Positions 1 through 5,147 of a stretch of 9,489 nt of DNA are shown here, in pieces. The notes under the pieces were generated by a model, which was not told the DNA's origin, made no database searches, and saw only the letters and a list, made by a program, of their open reading frames with translations. Source of the DNA: Candidatus Shapirobacteria bacterium UBA1420 (GTDB taxonomy: Bacteria; Patescibacteriota; Microgenomatia; UBA12405); assembly GCA_002304845.1 (NCBI GenBank), contig DBPM01000052.1, positions 1-9,489 of the forward strand, written 5' to 3'. Within the stretch, counting starts at the first letter, position 1; the number at the start of each line of letters is the position of its first letter. A program made the position numbers and the translations under genes.

Positions 1-229
1 CTTCAACGGCACTTTTGGTGTCAGTGGTAAATTGTAAATTACCCGACTTAAAATTCTTCTTGACAATTTCCTCCAATCCCGGCTCATAAATCGGGATAAT
101 CCCTTTTTTTAACTTTTTAATCTTTTCCTTATCAATATCAACACAAATCACTTGATGACCGACATCGGCCAAACAAGCCCCGGTTACTAAACCCACATAA
201 CCAGTACCAATTACTGTTATTTTTTTCAT
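1..229 (-). CDS. ugd: UDP-glucose/GDP-mannose 6-dehydrogenase, N-terminal part (cut by window edge)
   Basis: I translated the minus strand from the ATG at 229-227 and got 76 open codons to the window edge. The protein starts MKKITVIGTGYVGLVTG. GTGYVG at residues 8-13 is the dinucleotide-binding loop of the Rossmann fold, VDID at 30-33 ends the second strand and supplies the acid that binds NAD ribose, and IPIYEPGL at 45-52 is the family-typical segment. Enzymes of this family oxidise UDP-glucose to UDP-glucuronate with two NAD+; relatives act on GDP-mannose or UDP-N-acetyl sugars, and the missing C-terminal half would be needed to choose. The start codon shares one base with the stop of the upstream protease-like gene (TAATG), so translation is probably coupled. 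It is the last visible gene of the galE operon and fits the glycan theme. The family is sure; the substrate is inferred. Confidence 0.93.
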   Translation of the reverse strand, partial: MKKITVIGTGYVGLVTGACLADVGHQVICVDIDKEKIKKLKKGIIPIYEPGLEEIVKKNFKSGNLQFTTDTKSAVE

Positions 230-876
230 TAATTGTCTAAAATTTTAACTTCCATATCACCATAAAGCACTTGGTTATTCAAATTACTATACAGATATGC
301 CGCCGTGTCTGCATCATGCTCACTTCCAGAAGAAATTAAACTTAAAATTTCTTTCCTCATCATTTCTTTTGATCTTTTATCGGCTTCACCAACACTTTTC
401 TTTTTTAACAATTGACTCACTAGATAATTAGAAGGAGCAATAAACTTCTTAGCTAAATCATCTTTTAAAGGTCTGTTTGTAAAAGAAGTGTCTCTGTAAA
501 CTAAAAAATCCCCAGTATATCCGATAAAAGCCTTAATTCCAGCTTTAACCATATCTCTACCTAAATTGATTCCTACTCGACAACTTCGAGCATAAACCAC
601 CACCACCTTAATCTTAGGTTTTAAATCATTTTTGCTTAATAGACATTCATCATTAAATCCGCCTACAACATCTTCATTTCCATGACCGTTAAAAAATATC
701 AGATTCTTGCTGGTACCACTTTTAAAATAACTAATAAATGAATCTCTATTGGCTTTTTTACCCCACAAATCCACTACGGCTACACCCAATTTCTTCGCCT
801 GAACTACCAAATCTTCACTCCAACACTTTAAATAATTCGTTAAAACATCATGATCCGGTCTAGTAAAAATTATCAT
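229..876 (-). CDS. Caspase-like (clan CD: caspase/CHAT/gingipain fold) cysteine protease homologue, 215 aa
   Basis: The centre of the protein carries the clan CD signature. A hydrophobic strand (NLIFF, 58-62) runs into NGHGN with His65. A second strand (KVVVVYA, 90-96) runs into RSC with Cys99. Then come GRDMVKAG (106-113) and the strand AFIGYTG (116-122), the usual helix-strand after the catalytic Cys in CHAT and C25-type domains. His65 and Cys99 are the predicted dyad. There is no signal peptide or membrane segment, so it should be cytoplasmic. At 215 aa it is essentially one bare protease domain, with no repeats or adaptor fused. Its start overlaps the upstream 73-aa gene (ATGA) and its stop overlaps the dehydrogenase start (TAATG). 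The substrate is unknown. Possible roles are an effector released by the two small partner proteins, or a processing protease tied to the surface-glycan operon. The fold call rests on motif pattern only; an inactive or non-protease member of the clan remains possible. Confidence 0.68.
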   Translation of the reverse strand: MIIFTRPDHDVLTNYLKCWSEDLVVQAKKLGVAVVDLWGKKANRDSFISYFKSGTSKNLIFFNGHGNEDVVGGFNDECLLSKNDLKPKIKVVVVYARSCRVGINLGRDMVKAGIKAFIGYTGDFLVYRDTSFTNRPLKDDLAKKFIAPSNYLVSQLLKKKSVGEADKRSKEMMRKEILSLISSGSEHDADTAAYLYSNLNNQVLYGDMEVKILDN

Positions 877-1094
877 AATAAATTCTGGTACAGTTTTCCG
901 CTAACCATGTCTTGCATGTATTTCCATTGGATATCAACTATTTGCTTACCTATTTCTGAATCAGCCTCCACACTTTCGATTAAAAAATCTTTATTAAAAG
1001 GACCTTTTCCTCCTATCGATAACTCCAGATTATCCGGCATATTCCTAAGTCTAGCAATAATTATCTTCTTCAGATTTTGATTTCCTTTTTTCAT
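873..1094 (-). CDS. Small conserved-looking protein of unknown function, 73 aa, middle gene of protease cassette
   Basis: I do not recognise this family. The 73-aa product has a basic start (MKKGNQNLKK), then what looks like a helix (IIIARLRNM), a short loop with SIGGKGPF at about residues 26-33, and a long amphipathic helix from about 35 to the end, with acidic residues early (ESVEADSE) and aromatic ones late (WKYMQDM). There is no membrane segment, signal peptide or cysteine, so a soluble all-helical binding or adaptor role would fit, but this is inference. That it is a real gene is supported by exact junctions: its ATG shares one base with the stop of the 64-aa gene (TAATG), and its TGA lies inside the ATGA that starts the protease-like gene. 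The opposite strand also has an open frame here (850-1080), but that frame has no coherent neighbours. Confidence 0.72.
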   Translation of the reverse strand: MKKGNQNLKKIIIARLRNMPDNLELSIGGKGPFNKDFLIESVEADSEIGKQIVDIQWKYMQDMVSGKLYQNLL

Positions 1095-1288
1095 TATTTT
1101 TCAGTTTTTAATAAATTTAATTCATCTAATATCTTTAAAGCTTTTTTTGAAATTTCAGTGCCATTTTCTACTTCTATTCTCAATACATGCCAATTCATCT
1201 CATTATCATCAACCACTACCGCCACTTTATCCCTTTCAGGTAATGGCAAATTGACATAAGTCAGCCTAAACCTATCTCTTAAGGTCAT
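1094..1288 (-). CDS. Small protein of unknown function, 64 aa, first gene of protease cassette
   Basis: I do not recognise this family. The 64-aa product reads as two beta strands (RFRLTYVNL at about 6-14 and KVAVVVDD at about 21-28), a third strand (NWHVLRIEVE, about 32-41) and a C-terminal helix (EISKKALKILDELNLL, about 45-60). A beta-beta-beta-alpha layout of this size would suit a small sensor, inhibitor or dimerisation domain, but no function is shown. The N-terminal region is basic and aromatic, the rest acidic. It begins 20 bases after the galE stop and is followed by a TAATG overlap with the 73-aa gene, making it the head of a three-gene cassette inside the operon. No Shine-Dalgarno is visible, but a TATAAT lies just ahead of the ATG. 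Confidence 0.7.
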   Translation of the reverse strand: MTLRDRFRLTYVNLPLPERDKVAVVVDDNEMNWHVLRIEVENGTEISKKALKILDELNLLKTEK

Positions 1289-1296
1289 CAGGATTA

Positions 1297-1302
1297 ATTA
1301 TA
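1297..1302 (-). promoter_or_regulatory. Candidate -10 box (TATAAT) for the protease cassette
   Basis: A perfect TATAAT lies on the minus strand in the 20-base gap after galE, ending 8 bases before the ATG of the 64-aa gene. That spacing would put the transcript start at or next to the start codon (a leaderless mRNA). No convincing -35 sits 16-18 bp upstream; the nearest TTGGCA is 22 bp away, inside the galE 3' end. In A+T-rich DNA such a hexamer is common by chance, so this is a weak call. Confidence 0.3.
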
Positions 1303-1308
1303 TAACAT

Positions 1309-2277
1309 TTAAGCTTTCTTTTGCTGCCAATTCCAAGCAGTCTGAATTATTTCTTTTAAGTCGGTATATTTAGGTTCCCAACCCAATTCCTGTTTTATTT
1401 TTTCCGAACTGGCTAATAATTTATCCGGATCACCTTCACGTCGAGGACCATAAACCACCTTAAAATCAACTCCGGTGACTTCTTTGGCCGTCTCCATAAC
1501 TTGTTTGTTGGAGTAACCCTTGCCTGAACCCAGATTATAAAATTTACTCTCACCACCATCCAGCAGATGTTTTAATCCCAATAGATGCGCTTGAGCCAAA
1601 TCTTCCACATGGACATAGTCTCTGATGCAGGTTCCATCCTCGGTGGCATAATCCGTCCCGTTTAATTGAAAAAATTCTCTTTTACCTTGAGCCACTTCCA
1701 AAAGTATGGGAATTAGATGACTTTCTGGCTCATGCCATTCACCGATTTCTCCATCCTTGTCCGCTCCACAAGCATTAAAGTATCTGAAAGCCACAAATCT
1801 TAACCCATAGGCGGCATCATAATCCTTGAAAATATTTTCCACCATTAATTTAGTCTTACCATAGGGATTAATAGGTTGTTTCGCGTCGTCCTCGCTGATA
1901 GGCACTCGTTCCGGCATGCCAAAGACCGCCGCTGTTGAGGAAAAAATAATTTTATTGACATTATGTTTTCTCATTACTGACAACAAATTCAAAGTATTTT
2001 TGACGTTGTTCAGATAATATTTTTCCGGATCCTTAACTGATTCACCCACCTCGATATAAGAAGCAAAATCAAAAACCGCTTCAATTGGATATTTATTAAA
2101 AACTGCTTCAATCTCTTCAATATTACCCAAATCACCAACTTCCAATGTACCCCATTTGACCGCTTCCCGGTGACCTTTTTCTAAATTATCAAAAACGACT
2201 GTTTCATAGCCATTTTTATTTAACAGTTTGTTTACATGTGAGCCGATGTACCCGGCCCCACCGACAATTAAAATCAT
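1309..2277 (-). CDS. galE: UDP-glucose 4-epimerase
   Basis: The 322-aa product is a full-length extended short-chain dehydrogenase/reductase of the GalE type, which interconverts UDP-glucose and UDP-galactose (or the N-acetyl forms) using tightly bound NAD. GGAGYIGS at residues 6-13 is the NAD loop, DN at 30-31 ends the second strand, SST at 113-115 and YGKTK at 139-143 give the catalytic Ser/Thr-Tyr-Lys set, and RYFNACGA follows in the usual place. DYVHVEDLAQAH and the C-terminal RREGDPDKL are also family-typical. The usual His in the strand before the AA/AS pair is Asp here (VFDFASYIEVGES). It is the first gene of the minus-strand operon and divergent from the toxin gene. With the downstream 6-dehydrogenase it supplies activated sugars, probably for the glycosyltransferases to the right. 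The exact substrate pair is not settled. Confidence 0.95.
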   Translation of the reverse strand: MILIVGGAGYIGSHVNKLLNKNGYETVVFDNLEKGHREAVKWGTLEVGDLGNIEEIEAVFNKYPIEAVFDFASYIEVGESVKDPEKYYLNNVKNTLNLLSVMRKHNVNKIIFSSTAAVFGMPERVPISEDDAKQPINPYGKTKLMVENIFKDYDAAYGLRFVAFRYFNACGADKDGEIGEWHEPESHLIPILLEVAQGKREFFQLNGTDYATEDGTCIRDYVHVEDLAQAHLLGLKHLLDGGESKFYNLGSGKGYSNKQVMETAKEVTGVDFKVVYGPRREGDPDKLLASSEKIKQELGWEPKYTDLKEIIQTAWNWQQKKA

Positions 2278-2287
2278 TTTTTAGATA

Positions 2288-2317
2288 ATTAGATAAGCAG
2301 TCAATAGATAACTTCAA
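2288..2317 (-). promoter_or_regulatory. Candidate promoter for the galE operon
   Basis: On the minus strand, TTGAAG (2317-2312) and TCTAAT (2293-2288) are separated by 18 bp; TATCTA (2295-2290) at 16 bp is an alternative -10. Transcription would begin only a few bases before the galE ATG at 2277, and no Shine-Dalgarno is visible. The 84-bp gap to the divergent toxin gene holds this and the toxin's own control region. Confidence 0.4.
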
Positions 2318-2345
2318 GAGTTTAACACTTTCTCATTATTTTTTT

Positions 2346-2363
2346 ATGTAATAATCATTACAT
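2346..2363. repeat. Inverted repeat at the toxin start, candidate operator
   Basis: ATGTAAT (2346-2352) and ATTACAT (2357-2363) form a perfect 7-bp inverted repeat around a 4-base centre. The right arm overlaps the toxin start codon. The element also contains a -10-like TAATAAT, so a bound HTH antitoxin would cover both promoter and start codon, matching the autoregulation known for type II toxin-antitoxin operons. No binding is shown here. Confidence 0.5.
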
Positions 2364-2706
2364 GAATAAAGTCATTTACTTTCAAAGCCCCACTCTTTCC
2401 CTCAAACAAACACCCAGATATTGGATTGATTCTCTCAATCCCAAACAAAAAGCTAAAATTTTTAGAATATTTTCGAATCTGGAAGAATACGGACTCTCTT
2501 CAATTCAGCCTCATATTCGTAAGATTACTCATACTCCACTTTGGGAGATTCGTATTTTAGGTCAGGATAATATTCGCATTATTTATGCTACCGTCATTGA
2601 TAATGACATTATTATTTTGCATGCATTTTTCAAAAAATCACAAAAAACTCCATCCAAAGAAATTGAAATCGCTTTAAACCGTTATCATCAAATTATTGAC
2701 AAGTGA
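2362..2706 (+). CDS. HigB-like toxin of a type II toxin-antitoxin system (Gp49-like, RelE/ParE superfamily)
   Basis: The 114-aa product matches the phage Gp49-like/HigB toxin pattern: a helical first half (YWIDSLNPKQKAKIFRIFSNLEEYG), then PLWEIRI, RIIYATV and IILHAFFKKSQKTPSKEIEIALNRY. The PLWEIR strand, the LHAFFKK strand and the KTP-x-x-EI helix are the most diagnostic parts. Members of this superfamily are usually ribosome-dependent mRNA endonucleases that slow growth when freed from antitoxin. The length is normal or slightly long for the family and the frame is intact. The toxin gene comes first and the antitoxin second, the HigBA order. The start is supported by the operator-like repeat and -10-like sequence directly before it; there is no Shine-Dalgarno. 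Whether it is toxic in this host is unknown. Confidence 0.88.
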   Translation: MNKVIYFQSPTLSLKQTPRYWIDSLNPKQKAKIFRIFSNLEEYGLSSIQPHIRKITHTPLWEIRILGQDNIRIIYATVIDNDIIILHAFFKKSQKTPSKEIEIALNRYHQIIDK

Positions 2707-2723
2707 TATCTTTTAAGATATCA
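2704..2723. repeat. Perfect inverted repeat between toxin and antitoxin genes
   Basis: TGATATCTT (2704-2712) and AAGATATCA (2715-2723) are perfect 9-bp arms around two bases. The left arm contains the toxin stop codon. The right arm overlaps a -10-like TATCAT (2719-2724) that ends six bases before the antitoxin ATG. It may be an operator for a separate antitoxin promoter or an RNA hairpin that shields the antitoxin start; the loop of only two bases favours a DNA-binding site. It is not a typical terminator because no T-run follows. Confidence 0.5.
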
Positions 2724-2730
2724 TAAAAGT

Positions 2731-3018
2731 ATGATTGATATTAAAAAATTACCTACATTTAGACAACATCTTAATCAGTCTTTAAAAGATCCCAAATTCA
2801 AAAAGGCTTGGCAAGAATCAGAGCCTGAGTATCTTTTGGCACGTCAAATTATTGAAAAACGTCTTCGTAAAAAAATGTCCCAAAGAGATTTAGCCAAAAA
2901 ATCTCAAACTACCCAAGCAGTCATCAGTCGTCTCGAATCCATGAATGCCAATCCTTCTATCTCTCTATTGAAAAAAATCGCTCAAGGTTTAGAGACCACA
3001 CTTTATCTTAAAATCTAA
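2731..3018 (+). CDS. HigA-like antitoxin, XRE-family HTH
   Basis: The 95-aa product has an N-terminal tail (about residues 1-35) likely to contact the toxin, followed by an XRE helix-turn-helix domain: YLLARQIIEKRLRKKMSQRDLAKKSQTTQAVISRLES, with the recognition helix around TQAVISRLE, then NPSISLLKKIAQGLETTL. This is the classic HTH_3 pattern. As in HigA-type antitoxins it should neutralise the upstream toxin and repress the operon through the inverted repeats at 2346-2363 and 2704-2723. The gap to the toxin is 24 bases, larger than the usual overlap, so the antitoxin may have its own promoter to keep it in excess. Its stop overlaps the convergent membrane-protein gene by four bases. Confidence 0.9.
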   Translation: MIDIKKLPTFRQHLNQSLKDPKFKKAWQESEPEYLLARQIIEKRLRKKMSQRDLAKKSQTTQAVISRLESMNANPSISLLKKIAQGLETTLYLKI

Positions 3019-3929
3019 AATATCAATAAAAGACCACCTAAAAGAGCGTTCAATACTCCCAAAGTTCCCAGGAAAGTTGATACTAACAGCATTTGTTCCG
3101 GTTGATAACCCACCGTCGAAAAGAAATAGACAAATAAGTTTTCTCTCATTCCAAAACCGGCCCAAGAAATCGGCAAAGTTAAAATTAACGATATTACCGG
3201 CATAAAAATTAATATATCCATAAAGTTCATCATCACTCCCAAAGCCTGGCCCACCAACCACACTTGACACAGCCAAAACAGTTGAGCCATCAGCGATATT
3301 CCATAACACCTTAAAATTCTATCCTGATGACTCTTTTTTAACATATCCATCACTTCCACCATCTTGTTTAAAAACTGATACTTGGCCAATAATTTTTCAA
3401 AATCCACCCGAAAAACAATTACATAAAAAATTATGGTCACTCCACCCAGTCCTAAAAACAACCACATTAAATAAGCCGGAAAATTGTATTTCAAAATTTT
3501 ACCCAACAATAAAGAACTGATTGCCATGGTCACAAAAGCGCTGAAGCCCACAATTCTGTCTATCAAGGTTGAACTGGCCAATTTCATTTTCGAAATTTCC
3601 GGATATTTTTTAATCAAAGTGGTCCACTTCACTAAATCCCCACCCAAAGCTGTTGGGAAGAAAAGGGCAAAAAAAGCTCCCGCATAGGCCGCCTTGGCAA
3701 AATCTAAAATTTGCCTGAGTTTGGGTTTTCCTAAAACTAAAATCGCCCAACGCCAACCCCCAATCAACACCGATATTGCCATATATCCCAGTAAAATTAC
3801 TACCCACCACCATTCCACTCGAGACATTTCCTGTAACAATCCCCCCACATCCACCTTTCTAAAGGCCCAATAAATCAACAGTCCTGAAAATAAAAACTGT
3901 AAAATTTTAAAATTTAAGATTTTTTTCAT
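3015..3929 (-). CDS. Lysylphosphatidylglycerol-synthase transmembrane-family (flippase-like) integral membrane protein
   Basis: The 304-aa product is very hydrophobic with roughly seven to eight membrane segments. It carries the marks of the LPG synthase TM family (also called UPF0104/YbhN-like): GGWRWAILV around 57-65, FALFFPTALGGDLVKW around 87-102, with the conserved Pro92, Gly96, Gly97, Asp98, and a following DRIVG (124-128). The C-terminal aminoacyl-transfer domain of true MprF enzymes is absent, so lysyl-lipid synthesis is not supported. Stand-alone members often sit beside glycosyltransferases and are thought to move or handle lipid-linked substrates. It starts divergently from the GT4 gene with only 33 bases between them, which suggests joint use with the glycan operon. 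The stop (TAG) lies within a 4-base convergent overlap with the antitoxin, leaving no space for a terminator. Confidence 0.85.
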   Translation of the reverse strand: MKKILNFKILQFLFSGLLIYWAFRKVDVGGLLQEMSRVEWWWVVILLGYMAISVLIGGWRWAILVLGKPKLRQILDFAKAAYAGAFFALFFPTALGGDLVKWTTLIKKYPEISKMKLASSTLIDRIVGFSAFVTMAISSLLLGKILKYNFPAYLMWLFLGLGGVTIIFYVIVFRVDFEKLLAKYQFLNKMVEVMDMLKKSHQDRILRCYGISLMAQLFWLCQVWLVGQALGVMMNFMDILIFMPVISLILTLPISWAGFGMRENLFVYFFSTVGYQPEQMLLVSTFLGTLGVLNALLGGLLLIF

Positions 3930-3962
3930 TATTTTTATTTCTTTGACTATACTATACCTAAA
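3930..3962. promoter_or_regulatory. Compact divergent promoter region
   Basis: Only 33 bases separate the two divergent ATGs. On the plus strand TATACT (3948-3953) ends nine bases before the GT4 ATG. On the minus strand two overlapping TATAGT boxes (3956-3951 and 3951-3946) lie 16-21 bases before the membrane-protein ATG. They share the near-palindromic TATACTATA, so the two transcripts probably compete for polymerase. No good -35 element is visible for either direction. Confidence 0.4.
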
Positions 3963-5147
3963 ATGGCTAGATTTTTACTACTGACCCATATTTACCCCCC
4001 GGCCGTTGATGGTGGTTCCAAGGTTATTTTTAAGATGGGGGAGTATCTCCACTCCCAAGGGCATGAGATTATGGTTATCACTACTGATGCCTCTTCTACC
4101 GACGACTTTACCAAAAAGTATAAAAAAATTACTCATCCTCAAAAAAATGTTTTAGCTCTACCTGTCGTTACCTGGACCCACCGTCCTTTTAAATTTTTGG
4201 GCCGATTCTGCCCCAACTTTAAAACTCTGGCCAAAGGCCCCATCTTTTCCCTAAAATCTAGTTTCTTGTTTCTAGTTTCTAGTCTCCGTTTTAAGCCTGA
4301 TTTTATTCTCGCCGGGCCTCTCCCCACTCTCATGACTCCTTACGCCCGCCTAATCCGCTTTCTCTCTAAAGTTCTAAAGCTCTATAGTCCTAAAGTACTA
4401 ATAAACGCTTCTTTTCACCCCGACGATCCTGATTTTCACACTCCTCTTCTGAAGAATACTCTCAAATCAGCTGATTTTATCTGGACTCTGACCCAACATG
4501 AAACTGATTATTTTCACCAAAAATTCCGTATCCCCAAGTCCAAACTCCTCCTTCTGGGTAATGGTGTTGACAGCTCTTTTATCAAAAAAAATCCCTCTAC
4601 TAGTTCTTCTCACCACTCATCTACTCGTCTTCTCTTTATCGGTTCTTTTGCTGCTCACAAAGGCATCACTACTCTCATAAAGGCTTTTTGCCACTTACCC
4701 GAAAATTACCAACTGACTTTGGCTGGTCAAAAAACTCTTTATTTTCCCGAAATTAAAAAATTGATTAATTCTCTGCCAAATTCTGTCAAAAAACGTCTTA
4801 AACTCATCACTAGTTTTCCGGATAATTATTTGTCAACTTTAATTGACCGTTCCGATGTTCTCGTTTCTCCCTCTACTCAAGAAAGTTTTGGTCTGGTTTT
4901 AATCGAAGCCCTGGCCCGAGGCAAACCGGTTATCGCCGCCAACATTCCCGCCTCCATAGAAATTATTAAAAATACCCGTGGCGGCTTGATTTTCCAAAAA
5001 GACAACCCCCAAGATTTGGCTCAAAAAATCCTTTCTCTGCCTAAATATCTTTCTACTGATCTACTTATCTACTCATCTAATTATCTAAGAAAACACTATA
5101 CTTGGGATAAAATAGGGGAGAAACTATGCCAAAAAATCTTTGCCTGA
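3963..5147 (+). CDS. GT4-family glycosyltransferase (group 1), 394 aa
   Basis: The product has the GT-B two-domain layout. The N-terminal acceptor half begins RFLLLTHIYPPAVDGGSKV with the Gly-rich loop typical of GT4. The C-terminal half has GNGVDSSF (about 199-206), RLLFIGSFAAHKGITTLIKAF with the Lys that contacts the nucleotide diphosphate, and SPSTQESFGLVLIEALARGKPVIA, in which Glu307 and Glu315 form the EX7E motif of retaining GT4 enzymes. It should transfer a sugar from a nucleotide donor to a lipid-linked or surface-polysaccharide acceptor at the inner membrane face; donor and acceptor cannot be read. It is the first gene of the plus-strand operon, and its last 22 bases overlap the DUF192 gene. 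Oddly, its coding sequence contains three degenerate 7- or 8-bp tandem tracts (4258-4285, 4363-4402, 5052-5089) and a Ser/His-rich stretch before the second domain (STSSSHHSS). Confidence 0.92.
   Translation: MARFLLLTHIYPPAVDGGSKVIFKMGEYLHSQGHEIMVITTDASSTDDFTKKYKKITHPQKNVLALPVVTWTHRPFKFLGRFCPNFKTLAKGPIFSLKSSFLFLVSSLRFKPDFILAGPLPTLMTPYARLIRFLSKVLKLYSPKVLINASFHPDDPDFHTPLLKNTLKSADFIWTLTQHETDYFHQKFRIPKSKLLLLGNGVDSSFIKKNPSTSSSHHSSTRLLFIGSFAAHKGITTLIKAFCHLPENYQLTLAGQKTLYFPEIKKLINSLPNSVKKRLKLITSFPDNYLSTLIDRSDVLVSPSTQESFGLVLIEALARGKPVIAANIPASIEIIKNTRGGLIFQKDNPQDLAQKILSLPKYLSTDLLIYSSNYLRKHYTWDKIGEKLCQKIFA
4258..4285 (+). repeat. Degenerate 7-bp tandem repeat inside GT4 gene
   Basis: Four consecutive 7-base units read CTAGTTT, CTTGTTT, CTAGTTT, CTAGTCT. 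They encode part of the hydrophobic SSFLFLVSSL stretch. Because seven is not a multiple of three, gain or loss of one unit would shift the frame. The middle units differ by one base, so slippage would be less efficient than in a perfect microsatellite. Confidence 0.75.
4363..4402 (+). repeat. Degenerate 8-bp tandem repeat inside GT4 gene
   Basis: Five 8-base units read TCTCTAAA, GTTCTAAA, GCTCTATA, GTCCTAAA, GTACTAAT. Each keeps CTA at the same phase. They encode about residues 134-147 (SLKVLKLYSPKVLI). This is more decayed than the tracts near 5052 and 5161 and may be an older expansion of the same kind. Confidence 0.6.
5052..5089 (+). repeat. Degenerate 8-bp tandem repeat near the 3' end of the GT4 gene
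   Basis: Units read TCTACTGA, TCTACTTA, TCTACTCA, TCTAATTA, then TCTAAG. They encode STDLLIYSSNYLR near the C terminus, read through all three frames of the repeat. The last part (TCTAATTATCTAA) also occurs on the minus strand just before galE (2293-2281). Confidence 0.75.
5114..5120 (+). promoter_or_regulatory. Shine-Dalgarno site for the DUF192 gene
   Basis: AGGGGAG, containing GGAG, ends five bases before the ATG at 5126 and lies inside the upstream glycosyltransferase gene. It is the only clear Shine-Dalgarno among the starts in this window and fixes the DUF192 start despite the 22-base overlap. Confidence 0.7.

Noticed and set aside
229..876. Calling the 215-aa protein a full CHAT-domain separase-like protein or a named defence gene
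   Set aside because: It is too short, has no repeats or adaptor domain, and only the His/Cys core is visible; a broader clan CD caspase-like call is all the sequence supports.
850..1259. Plus-strand open frames 850-1080 and 1077-1259 opposite the two small cassette genes
   Set aside because: Their translations are low-complexity shadows (Ser/Phe/Ile-rich) and would conflict with the exact TAATG/ATGA junctions of the minus-strand genes, which join onto galE, the protease-like gene and ugd.
2704..2730. Rho-independent terminator between toxin and antitoxin
   Set aside because: The inverted repeat is A+T-rich with a two-base loop and is not followed by a T-run; an operator or start-site hairpin is more plausible.
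3015..3929. MprF-type lysylphosphatidylglycerol synthase
   Set aside because: Only the transmembrane part is present; the cytosolic aminoacyl-transferase domain is missing, so lysyl-lipid synthesis is not supported.
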